64,000 nt of DNA from Parietaria judaica (lineage: Eukaryota; Streptophyta; Magnoliopsida; Rosales; Urticaceae): positions 25,634,001 through 25,698,000 of the forward strand of contig OX940869.1 in NCBI GenBank assembly GCA_954871525.1, given 5' to 3'. The notes under the pieces were generated by a model. It ran no database searches, was not told the DNA's origin, and saw only the letters and a program-made list of their open reading frames with translations. A program made the translations under genes and the position numbers. Shown one piece after another: positions 11,346 to 21,296 of the stretch. Positions within the stretch are counted from its first letter, which is position 1; the number at the start of each line of letters is the position of its first letter.

Positions 11346-12255
11346 TTGGTATAATTTCAGCGATATATATACATATAATACACTGTAAACTTTGACATAT
11401 TTCAAAGTATTTTTGCCGCAAATCGTATTATTAAACTTTATTATATACGCGTCACGAAGTTTGTTGGAAAAGGAAATTAGAACATGTCGTGAGAATATTC
11501 TGCCACAGCCACAGTCAAAATGGCAAAATCACAATTTCAGACGCAAATATATCATTAAATATTAGTGACCAAACCGTATAATAGTGAACATAGCACGTGC
11601 CACGTGGTCATAAATAATAACATGGAAATATTCAATTAGCCTAAAAAGCACGTGGTCGCACGTGTTTCCTAATGTCAAATGAACCAAATTCGTAACTACG
11701 TAATTGAATTGTCAACCCATATCTCCAAGTCCAACTTTTTTTTTTTTAATTTCCTTAGAAGGCTAGAGAAGAATAATAATAAATAATTGACACTTATGTC
11801 CCTTGAACTTTGCTATTTGTTTTAATTTTTATCCCGTGATTTTTGTTTTATAACAACAATGTGTTTTTTTTTTTTAATAACAAATAATCCCTTGTAAACG
11901 TTGAAAAAGAAACTAAGCTTGCTCGGCCTAGTGTAATTCCACTACATACTATTAAAGCAGCCCATTTATTAAAGTAGCCCATTTACTCATGTCGTTGTAA
12001 ATATGTTTCATTGTCGTTTGTTAGCATCATTGTCGTTTGTCAACGTGTTTGTCAATGAACACGCGTTGCTTGTCAAGTCTGTACACGGGGCTTTATATAA
12101 GCTTGTTTTGTAACACGTTTCTTTTAATGAAAACTTGAGGTACTTTTTCAATTCCTCACCTTCTTCTTCTTCGTTCTCTCTGAAGAAGTTAATACATAAC
12201 TCTCTAAGAAGTCACGAGTTCAAACATCATAGGACGCGAATGCATGCCCACTTTA
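11346..12255. other. AT-rich spacer with possible LTR fragment
   Basis: Bases about 12000-12220 have LTR-like features: a TTTATATAAGC box near 12093, a TAATGAAAACTTGAG transcript-end-like stretch and a CT-rich tail. I cannot find paired ends. Nothing else is recognised. Confidence 0.3.
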
Positions 12256-12264
12256 TATATTGTA

Positions 12265-12734
12265 GGGTTAATGACGGCAAAAATACCCAAAGTTTGGTCA
12301 AAGAACCCCTCGTGTACCCAAAGTTTAAAAGTGGTGGTAAAAATACCCAAAGTCGCATTTGGGGAGTTGACCACTACATTCTCGTAACACCGTTAACTTA
12401 TCCGTGAACTCTGGCCACGCGGACAAACGTTGGTTGTTGACATAACAATTTTTGTCAAATGGATGAGCTCAAATAAGTCTTGTTTACGACAAAACAACAA
12501 ATTAAACCCCTAACTAATACTATTTAATACAACTAATTGAACCCCTAATGATTACACTTAAGAAAAAAAAAATTATCCATGTGGCCAGGGTTAACGAGTA
12601 AGTTAACGGCATTACGAGAATTAAGTGGTCAACTCCTCAAATATGACTTTGGGTATTTTTGCCATCACTTTTAAACTTTGGGTACACGAGGGGTTCTTTG
12701 ACCAAACTTTAGGTATTTTTGCCGTCATTAACCC
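12265..12734. mobile_element. Mutator-type MITE (470 bp) with perfect 9-bp target duplication
   Basis: The left end GGGTTAATGACGGCAAAAAT is mirrored at the right end as the reverse complement of GGGTTAATGACGGCAAAAAT. The inverted repeats extend about 120 bp with few mismatches. TATATTGTA flanks both sides (12256-12264 and 12735-12743), the 9-bp duplication expected of Mutator-like transposition. There is no coding capacity. Confidence 0.92.
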
Positions 12735-12743
12735 TATATTGTA

Positions 12744-13858
12744 AACTTGGTCAATAATGTCATATGTTTTTACAGTGCATATATCTAGTAATGCGATAGT
12801 GCATTGTAACATTGGCCGATAGTGTCATCCCATTAAAAAAATGTTAAAACAATAAATATAATTAATTTTCAGTTTCTATCATTTGCTCCATGAATGTTTT
12901 TTCTATTACCTCACCCGATGAACCAATCACTCTATCAATTCACTTACAAAACTTATCATTGTGTATCTTATTTCTCTCGATATTCCCTTTGAGGTTGCCC
13001 TTTTTTTCTTTCAAACATTGAAGACGGAATTGTTAATTATTCGTATTTATGCTTTAAAGACAATGTTTTCATTTTCATTTTATTTTTGTAAAATGTCTAT
13101 TAGAATGCAATTATTCTCGCCATTCCCTGTCGGTTCGACATTATTTATCGATATTGTTACTCGACCAAAAAAAAATCAATAAAAATGGCAAAGTGCTCCC
13201 CTAAATAGGTATGAATTATTTTATCTTTATAAGGAAGATTTTGAAAGTTTATGAGGTAAAACGATTCTTTTTTTTCTTTTTTTTAATTATTTGTTAGTGA
13301 GTGACCCTCATAACTGCAGTTGGAAGATGAGAGATACGAGTGTAACTTAGAAAGCTGAAATCTAGAGAGATTCAAGTCTTGTGAGAGAGAAAATAGAAGA
13401 GAGGCGATAGATAGAGAAAGAGAATTTTGGTTGTGGAGTCGATTATAATCTTTCTTAGACATTCAATAAAGCTCTCATGAGGTTTTTTCTTGGGTACATT
13501 CGTGGTGTGAGTTCTTCATATTCATAGTTGTTTTCAGATCGGGTGTTCTCAGAGCATTTGAGTTCTTCAAGTGGTATATTGAGCACTTCGATCATAAGTT
13601 ATCAAATCGAACAATTGCAAACGCCTAACATAGTGTAAATTTGTTATATATAATAATATATGAATTAATATTTTTTTTTAAAAGAGAGATATCTCAAATT
13701 ACAATTAAAGGGTATATTTTAACTATTTAATATCCCAATTAAAATAATAATAATAATAATAATAAAGGGTGTGAAAACAAATTTCCTAATATTGTGAAAT
13801 TCATTTTTTCTAACGAATCATATTTACAATCGTAGCGAAATTTGTTAACCAACGATGT

Positions 13859-13891
<33 letters not shown>

Positions 13892-14154
13892 GTCAAAGAA
13901 GGAAGCTCATGAGAAAGTTCAATGCGATGATCAATATTTTCAAACCCTAAACCCTTCTTCTCCTTCTAGTTGCATTGAAAACGCGTCTTTCTCACACACA
14001 AAGAAAGACCGCATGTTGACGCGTTTGCGCATCATCTTCTTCTCAATTCAACGCCTTCTTCGTCTTCTCTCAACACAATTCAACATTCGCCTCCTCTATA
14101 ACCCCTTCTCTTCTTTGCCTCTCATCAGCTTCACTTCCAATCCCATTCGCAAAC
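12744..14154. other. Spacer and 5' region of the GATL gene
   Basis: AT-rich. At 13300-13630 an LTR-like 3' half is visible (AGAGAGAAAATAGAAGAGAGG, ATTCAATAAAGCTC, then TGGTATATTGAGCAC, which resembles a tRNA-Met primer site), so a copia LTR remnant is likely but unpaired. An (AAT)n run sits near 13747-13764 and a (TA)n run at 13858-13891. The last 250 bp are CT-rich and probably the GATL 5' UTR. Confidence 0.4.
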
Positions 14155-15177
14155 ATGTGCTATCAACTGCTTTTTCTGGTTCTTCTGCTTCGCTTTCCGA
14201 TCACCCAGGCGCGATCATGCCCCGGAAACAGCGGAAATCGCTTCTCCGAAGCCCCGGAATACCAAAACAGCCTCCGGTGCCCCGTCCTCGACAGAAACAG
14301 CTCGTCGTTCTTCTGCACCGGGAACCCGTCGGCGATCCACATTGCAATGACGATCGACTCGGAATATTTGCGAGGCTCCGTCGCGTCGATCCACTCGATT
14401 CTCAAGCACTCCTCCTGCCCCGAGAATCTCTTCTTCCACTTTGTCGCCTCGGAACTCGACAACGCCTCCTACTCCCGCACGCTTCGCACAGCGTTCCCGT
14501 CGCTGCACTTCAGGCTCTACGCTTTCGACGAGAGCCGGGTCGTTGACCTCATATCGTCGTCGATCCGGCGGGCCCTCGACACGCCGCTGAACTACGCGCG
14601 CAGCTACTTGGCCGAGCTGCTGGACAAGTGCGTCGAGCGCGTTATCTACCTCGACTCTGACACCCTCGTCGTCGATGACATTGCCAAGCTCTGGTCGGTT
14701 TCCCTATCCGGATCGAGAGCGATCGGAGCTCCCGAGTATTGCCATGTGAGAGTCAGACGCTACTTCACCGCCGAATTCTGGTCCGACCGCGAGCTGAACA
14801 AGGTCTTCGACGGAAAGAAGGCGTGCTACTTCAACACCGGAGTCATGGTGATGGACTTGGCCAAGTGGAGAGAGAGGGACTTTACCGGAGAGATTGAGAA
14901 CTGGATGAAGATCCAGAAGGATCGGAGGATTTACCAACTCGGGTCTCTTCCGCCATTCTTGTTGGTCTTTGGAGGCGAGATCGAAGGGATTGACCACCAA
15001 TGGAACCAGCACGGCCTCGGCGGCGACAACACGATGAAAAGCTGCAGACCGCTGCACAACGGTCCGGTGAGTTTGATGCACTGGAGCGGCAAAGGGAAGC
15101 CGTGGGTGAGGCTCGATTCCGGCGAGCCTTGCCCGGTGGATCATCTTTGGGCGCCTTATGATCTTTACAGACGATAG
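14155..15177 (+). CDS. Galacturonosyltransferase-like (GATL) protein, GT8 family
   Basis: Intronless gene of 340 codons, the usual GATL length and structure. GATLs are Golgi enzymes implicated in pectin and xylan assembly. The N-terminus is hydrophobic (CYQLLFLVLLL, residues 2-12) and looks like a signal peptide, as GATLs have instead of the long stem of GAUTs. Catalytic landmarks of GT8 are present: IHIAMTIDSEYLRGS (61-75), LNYARSYLAELL (145-156), the DxD-type metal site YLDSD (165-169), YFNTGVMVMDL (225-235), and the C-terminal HWSGKGKPW (309-317). The first ATG of the frame is used because it places the signal peptide correctly. Codon use is GC-rich at third positions, unlike the surroundings. 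No damage seen. Which GATL paralogue it is cannot be settled by eye. Confidence 0.95.
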   Translation: MCYQLLFLVLLLRFPITQARSCPGNSGNRFSEAPEYQNSLRCPVLDRNSSSFFCTGNPSAIHIAMTIDSEYLRGSVASIHSILKHSSCPENLFFHFVASELDNASYSRTLRTAFPSLHFRLYAFDESRVVDLISSSIRRALDTPLNYARSYLAELLDKCVERVIYLDSDTLVVDDIAKLWSVSLSGSRAIGAPEYCHVRVRRYFTAEFWSDRELNKVFDGKKACYFNTGVMVMDLAKWRERDFTGEIENWMKIQKDRRIYQLGSLPPFLLVFGGEIEGIDHQWNQHGLGGDNTMKSCRPLHNGPVSLMHWSGKGKPWVRLDSGEPCPVDHLWAPYDLYRR

Positions 15178-16255
15178 CAGGCTTCTTCAGGAACAAAACC
15201 GAGACCAAGTACCGAGATTGGCCCTTTTTTTACCCCGGCTTGGTCCGGGTTCGGGTGTTTTTTGCTATTATTCCATTCATTCATTATACATTATGTTACA
15301 GCTCATACAATACATATGTGTACATATAAAAACACATCGAGATATAGGTTTGTTCATTGGTATAGTTCTATTTTTGGTGTACAATGACAATTGGTTTTTT
15401 GAATCGTGATTTTTGATGGCTATTTATTTATTATATTAATGTTTTCTTTGGGTGTGCGTGTGTTTGTTGAGGCAAATAATATAGTTTAATGGGTATGTGT
15501 TTTCATATTATAATATCATCATGGGTTTGATTCGTTAAATTTTAGAAACATTGAACATGCTCACATGCTCATTAAATCAAAGTCCAACTGTAATGCGTAA
15601 TCATAAATTTGGGCATTGTTGTCGTTCGTTAGAAGCAATGGACCTTTTAGAATTGCTTCACTAAGGGTGAAACCATGACCGAGTACCGTGCTTTTAATCT
15701 TTTTACAACCCGGTTCTGATTTTCCGGTCTTTCGAACAACAGGTCCCAAACCATACTGGTACCAGATAGAGAAGAAGCCGAAACCAGACCGGCCTAGTTC
15801 TTATTACATAGTTTAGTAAAGGTAAAAATCGATATATTAAACTAAAGAAACAAGAGCATGCATTCAAATTAAATAAGAAACATAGTACAAAATTCAAATA
15901 ATACATGAAATAGAACTGAGAGGGTTATAAAGGCTACCGGAAACTAACGCCATAACCTGGCTTCTCTTTCTTTTTCTTTTTTACCTCAGCCGGTTCCCGG
16001 TTCACGATTTTAGACAGTCCTATTTTCGAGACAAAACTGGTTCGAGACGAGAGCAAAAACAGCATATAGAAACGTGTTGGATGATATGTTACAAAGATAC
16101 TATAAAGTATAAACTTTGGTTTGGTGACTGGAACCCAAAATGTCATATCTTATGACGAATAATGAAGTAATGTCAAATTATAACAGAAAGATAAATAGCC
16201 AAAAATGAAGAAGAAAAAGAAGAAGAGAATATACAGGTCTCGCACTCGGATCTCT
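15178..16255. other. Convergent 3' region between GATL and DUF760 genes
   Basis: It contains both 3' UTRs. Between about 15690 and 16010 are repeated CCGGTT/AACCGG-rich words (AACCCGGTTCTG, CAGCCGGTTCCCGGTTC), similar to ends of plant hAT-like repeats, with no clear boundary. No gene seen. Confidence 0.4.
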
Positions 16256-18325
16256 TTACAACAACCCCACCACGCAACTCAGATGTAATCTGTTCTCCAA
16301 ACCTCTCAAATGGTGACCTAACAGCATACACCTGCCGAGAAAACAAAACAAAAAACATCTTCACCCGTTACCATATAAACCCGAACAATGGGGACAACAT
16401 GTTCTTGTAACTACGGGTGAACGCCTTACAAATGGTGCATTAGTCTCTACTAATAATATAATGAATACCACGTGTTGGTATTTGTAGAAAAACCATATAC
16501 CCTACTTTGGATTGCAAAAACCGCTTTTACTGTTTCACATGATATGTTGGTATGTTAAGTTTGATTTAAGGTATACGGTTATTTTTGTTCACCCCGGGTT
16601 CTAGCACTAGTAGCCAACTAACTGAAAAGTACAATAGGATTGTTACCAGAAAAGTAGCTTCGCTAGGTAATCCCGGTCTGCGTCTATGGTCTTGAGTGGT
16701 TCATCATTGTCGTTGGAATTTGAATCGCCGTCGTTTTTGAAAAGCGAGCGAGAAATGTCTTGAACAAGCTGGTGTACTATCTCCCCAACCTCTGGTGATG
16801 AGGGCTTTGAAAGTTCCCTCACCTTTTTAAACAAATCAAGTAACATCATATCAGAATATTACTCTTTAACAAACAGTATATGTACTAAGGAAAATATAGG
16901 CAATTACCATATGCGAATCCAAAGCTCGCAGATAATCCAACAGATCATTCCGATGTCCTCTGTTCGATTCTATTTCTTTGTTTTCTCGTTTACGAACATT
17001 CAGTTCCTGAAAATAACAGAAATGCAGAACTTAGTTATATAAGGGCATCATAAAAGGACTGTAATTTATTTACACAATAGTGTTAGATTTCAAGTACATA
17101 CAGCCTTCAATAATGAATAATCCAAGGATTGTATCACTGTATCCGCTAAGTTAGCAGAATTTTTCGAGAAAAATTGCAATTAACATAAAGCAGTTAGCCC
17201 AATATCCAAACAAAATTTGCACTTCAAAGATTGAATTGGCATTCATTAACACAATAATTAGATCCCTCTAGTTAAGAAATATAATCTAAGACTTCAAAAC
17301 CTAACGATTATCGCCATTGTAGCGGCAATGATCCAAGAAAAAGACAAGAATTATCATATCAACATTCCCAATTTGTAACCAGAACAACATTCAACAATTG
17401 AATTGAACAATTTGTTAAGACCGAATTCAATGCGTCGATCGCGTTATAAACACGGACCGGTTCAAGATCGAAATTTGGAAACAAGAACAAATAAAGTTAA
17501 CATAATTGGGGTAATTTACCTCCTTGGTTTGAGTTAACTCCGACTGCAACTTTTGAATATAGCTCATCACTTGAGGAGATAGGTTCCCAAGAGCCTGAGG
17601 ATCCGTAGCTTCCAAATCTTCCATATTTGTCCCGAAACCCGATTCTCCGTCGTTTACTTCAATCTCCGAATCGCCTACACGCTTCTCTTGATCGAATTTG
17701 TCCGAATCTTCCATCGGAATATCGAAATTCTTCATCAACATTACCCGATATTCCGCGTTCCAGAGCGTGTATCTGAATTCCAATCAACACCAATCAATCA
17801 GATCAGTACAAATCCACAAAAGAATATGTTGTAATATCCATAAAGGCTAATCATTTCTCACCCGGTGATGATCGAAGATACGAGGAGGCGAACGAGAGGG
17901 CCTCTGGAGACCTTGACGGTGACCGAGAACTGATCGGAGGGGAGCAATCCGAGCATGGTCGAGATCGTCTCCTTCATCGAGTCCTTGGCGGAATCGGAGA
18001 CGCCCTGCGAGATGACCGACATGTCCAACGGCTCAATCTGCTTGAGCAGGTTCGCGATGACGGCGAATCCGCGGTCGAGCCTCGACCGCCGCGTGGACAC
18101 GAACTCGTCGGAGACTCCTCCGTTGTCGACTCCGGACACGAGGCAGAGCACCTTCCCGCAGACCGCCGGCGAATTCCTCGCCGAGCGAGGCCGCGGCAGG
18201 GGGAAGAGCAGGGAGCTGGGTTTTGGGCCGGAAAGGCGGCGGGAAGAGAAGGCGAGAGGCTTGCGATGGGTGAGAGCCAGGTCTCCGAAGCGAGAGAGGA
18301 CGAAAGCTCGAGCCGTGGACGCCAT
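16256..18325 (-). CDS. DUF760 family protein, probably plastid-targeted (UV-B-induced At3g17800-like)
   Basis: Five exons on the minus strand: 18325-17862, 17772-17520, 17006-16908, 16822-16647, 16331-16256. They give 355 codons in one frame with GT-AG introns. The N-terminal 60 residues are Ser/Arg/Pro-rich with few acidic residues, typical of a chloroplast transit peptide. The core is the DUF760 block: SVISQGVSDSAKDSMKETIS, SMLGLLPSDQFSV-like, then GYTLWNAEYR. After a Glu-rich, probably coiled segment the protein ends with DYLAKLLFWCMLLGHHLRGL and a short hydrophobic tail, the conserved DUF760 C-terminus. The last exon is found only by using the frame beginning TGTATGCTGTTAGG. The biochemical role of the family is not established. 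A CT repeat at 18359-18377 lies in the likely 5' UTR. Confidence 0.9.
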
Positions 18326-18681
18326 GGAAGGAAGGAAGAAGATGAGCAGAGCTCAACGCTCTCTCTCTCTCTCTCTAGAAGTTTCTCTCTCCTCCTGGTT
18401 CGTGTGTCCGAGAATTCGCCACTTCTTTCTTCGAATCTTTATTTAATTTTTTTTTTCCTCTGAGACTAAATCAATTGTGTTGGAGTTTGGCCTCGGTGGG
18501 GGAGTGAAATTACGGGGTTGCCATTGAGATCTTGTGGGAGACTGGAGTGGCCAATCAAAGTCGTAGTGTGTACTGTAGCTCTGGTGATTACTGACCATAA
18601 CTTTGGGTTTAGCCACCACAACATTAGTCAATTTTCTCATTGATTTTTTCTTTTTTTCGTTTATTGATATAATATATATAT

Positions 18682-20178
18682 GGGTTCTTTAGTTAATAGC
18701 TAAATTTGAAAGTGTGTTTAGTAAAATAGCTAAATTTTGGTTAATTTTGTAAACTAACCAATTAACCATTTAAATGAAAGTCCAATTACATTATTGCCCT
18801 CATGTTTTAATAAAATTAAAAAAATTCATTTATTTTCATTAATTGAAAATATTGCTATTAATTGAAATAGCTATTAATATGGTAACAACCAAAATCAAAC
18901 CCCATTTTTTTGTATAATTCAAATTTTAAATTCAAAAAATTCATATAATTTTTGGATTTATTTTTTTTCAAAAAATATCAACAAATTAAAGACGCGAATT
19001 AACGTAAATCAACAACGAATCAACGTAAATTAACAACGAATCAACATAAAATAACATAAATTAACAACGAATCAACGTAAATTAACAATAAAAAATATTA
19101 TTCATATTAAAATTTAAATACAATAATCAAATATTTTAAATACAAAAAATAATCTCTCTCTTACCCGTAAGACCGCCGAAGTTTCGCCGTCGATCGCTGT
19201 GGCCTCGGTGTTTCCGAGCGAGTGCTCCGATGGAGGAGCTCCTTCGCGCGCGACGGGGGCAGCGAAATCTCACCGTCGTTCTCCCCCCAGAGACGGGGAT
19301 TCCCACGGCCTGAAAAACGACTTCCTGCCCTCGGCGCTCCCTTCCTCATCCTCGCCGGAATCGTCGCTGTCGCCGGCCAAATCCCCGTAGAACCCAGCGT
19401 TGGGGGAGGAGCTGGAGCCGGCGGTGCTGCTCCCCCCAGGAAGAGGAGGAGGAGGCGACGACGCTCGGACCGTGTGTTCGACGCGGAGCGAAACGAGCTT
19501 CGGCTGCGACGATACCCGCCCGGCGACATTGGAGAAGAGCCGCGGATGCCACAGCTCGCCGACGACGACGAGCTGCACCAGACACATCCACAGCAGAATG
19601 CTGGAGCAGACGCGGATGAACCAAATCTGCAAGCACGTTCTGGGGATCACCGGAGCCGGAATCTTCTCGCTCCGCACCGGGATGCCGTCAGATCTGACCT
19701 CCATCTCTCCGCCCCTAGCACCACGCCGCTCCGCGTCGCCGCATCTTCATCGGCGCTTCTCGATTCCCCGATCAGCCGCAAGCCCTAGAGCCGAGCATAC
19801 GCGAAAAACCTCCGAACGGCGAAAGAAATCTCAGACGATTGAAGATCGAAACAGAGAGGCGTCGACGAGAAATCAAGGTCTGGAAGATTGAGAGAGAGAG
19901 AGAGAGAAGATTGAGAGAGAGAGGGATCGATGGAATGATTCAAAATTGGTAATTAAATTCCTAAATTTGTGCATAATTAATTAAGCTTGATTTGTGCTGA
20001 ATTTTTTTTTTATTAATTACGAAAATTATAATTAAAATGATTAATTAAAGGGTATCACAGGGATAAAAAATGTTATTAAAATGACACCTCATGTTGATTG
20101 GCTAGTTTACAAAATTAACCAAAGTTTGGCTATTTTGCTAATCGTATGTTTCAGTTTGGCTATTTAGAACAATTTCTC
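18682..20178. mobile_element. Pack-MULE: non-autonomous Mutator-like element with captured gene sequence
   Basis: Ends form inverted repeats of about 100 bp: left TTAATAGCTAAATTTGAAAG and, inward, TTTTGGTTAATTTTGTAAAC; the right end read in reverse gives CTAAATAGCCAAACTGAAAC and TTTGGTTAATTTTGTAAACT. Both sides abut (TA)n tracts, which hides any target duplication. The AT-rich arms surround a sharply GC-rich block (about 19165-19800) resembling a plant 5' UTR plus first exon. No transposase is present. This is the standard make-up of a Pack-MULE. Confidence 0.75.
19270..19704 (-). pseudogene. Captured gene fragment inside the Pack-MULE
   Basis: A 144-codon minus-strand frame starts with a plausible ATG after GC-rich 5' UTR-like DNA. 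It encodes a short basic head, then a membrane anchor (VCSSILLWMCLVQLVVVGEL, about residues 32-51), then WHPRLF and a Pro/Ser-rich stem: a type II Golgi-protein architecture. The anchor recalls plant O-fucosyltransferase-like proteins, but this is from memory and uncertain. The C-terminal part (GDSDDSGEDEEGSAEGRKSF) is acidic and may come from a second captured gene. No catalytic domain follows, so it is a fragment. Confidence 0.45.
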
Positions 20179-20329
20179 TATACTATATATATATATATAA
20201 TAGAAGGCCTATGCTGCCGTGTTTAGGCATGTCAAACAAAATGGTAAACTAAACTTCGTTTCACCGGGTTCAAACATGATGAGAAGTACATGTGTGTCCC
20301 ATTTACGTATTGTAAATTTGGCCAAAAGT

Positions 20330-20683
20330 TTAGTTGCGCTAAAAATACTCAAACATTGCCCTCCGTCATGTTCCCGAACTCTAAAATGGTAGGTGAAAGA
20401 AAGTACCCAAGTTCGTTGTTTGTTGCAGACCAACAAAATTTAGGTTTTTTTTTTTTAATGGTTTTTAGGGTTTCTTAAGGGGTTTTGTTAGGGATTTTAG
20501 GGCTTTTAGGTGAAAGTGCCCTAAAAAAATCCTAATAACATTAACAATGTTAGACGAAATTTGTTAGTCTGCATAAAAAACAGCTACGTTGAGTACTTTC
20601 ACAATTTCACCTACTAGTTTTGAGTTTGGATACACAACGGAGCACATGGGCAAAGTTTGGGTATTTTTACCGCAATCAACCCT
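20330..20683. mobile_element. Decayed MITE related to the 12265-12734 element
   Basis: The right end GGGTATTTTTACCGCAATCA-ACCC and left TTGCGCTAAAAATACTCAAA are inverted and match the terminal GGGTTAATGACGGCAAAAAT theme of the MITE at 12265. Arms are mutated and boundaries approximate. Confidence 0.55.
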
Positions 20684-21296
20684 TTATAAAACTATCATAA
20701 GTTCTCTAAATGAAAATATATATATGTTCAGAGTTCATGATCTGGCTTCGAGTAGTATTTTTTGAGAGAATTACTGGCAAATGTATTTAAGTTATTGATT
20801 ATTTATATGCTAATTTAATTTCTTTCCATAAATGTACATGATATTCAATATTTTTTGTATTTGTAAAGTTGTATTCAAATTACACAAAATTCCATTGTAG
20901 AACCATCAAACGGATCCCATAAATATTAAAACTTAAGTAAATTTGCCAATTGCCATGAAGAATACTAGGTTTGGTGTATAAATACAAAAATCACAGTAAT
21001 AACTTTAAGTATATTTGCCACAAGTAGTCTGAAATGAATCGCATTAAAAACCAAAATGCGTACTATTTATTAAACGTAATACTCATGTACTTTTACCATG
21101 AAAAAAATAAAGGTACTTAAATGCAATACAAGCGTATAAAAGCAATTATTGTTCTAGAATATCAGAAACTATAAATCTCATCAAATGTTAAAATCAGATT
21201 AATCACTATCATACAAAGTCGTGCATTATTCAGCTATGATCGACCATAGATATAATGAACACGGAGTAAATCTACTGTTGACTCTAGCGTTGACTC
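20684..21296. other. AT-rich spacer, 3' side of the E2F-like gene
   Basis: Low-complexity AT-rich DNA; I see no ORF, repeat ends or RNA gene. The part nearest 21296 is presumably 3' UTR of the minus-strand gene. Confidence 0.5.

Noticed and set aside
13842..14546. 234-codon plus-strand frame overlapping the GATL start
   Set aside because: It begins in a (TA)n run and overlaps the real frame out of phase; no signal peptide or domain.
14163..15208. Several long open frames antisense to the GATL gene
   Set aside because: They mirror the GC-rich third positions of a clearly conserved GT8 coding frame and have no recognisable domain.
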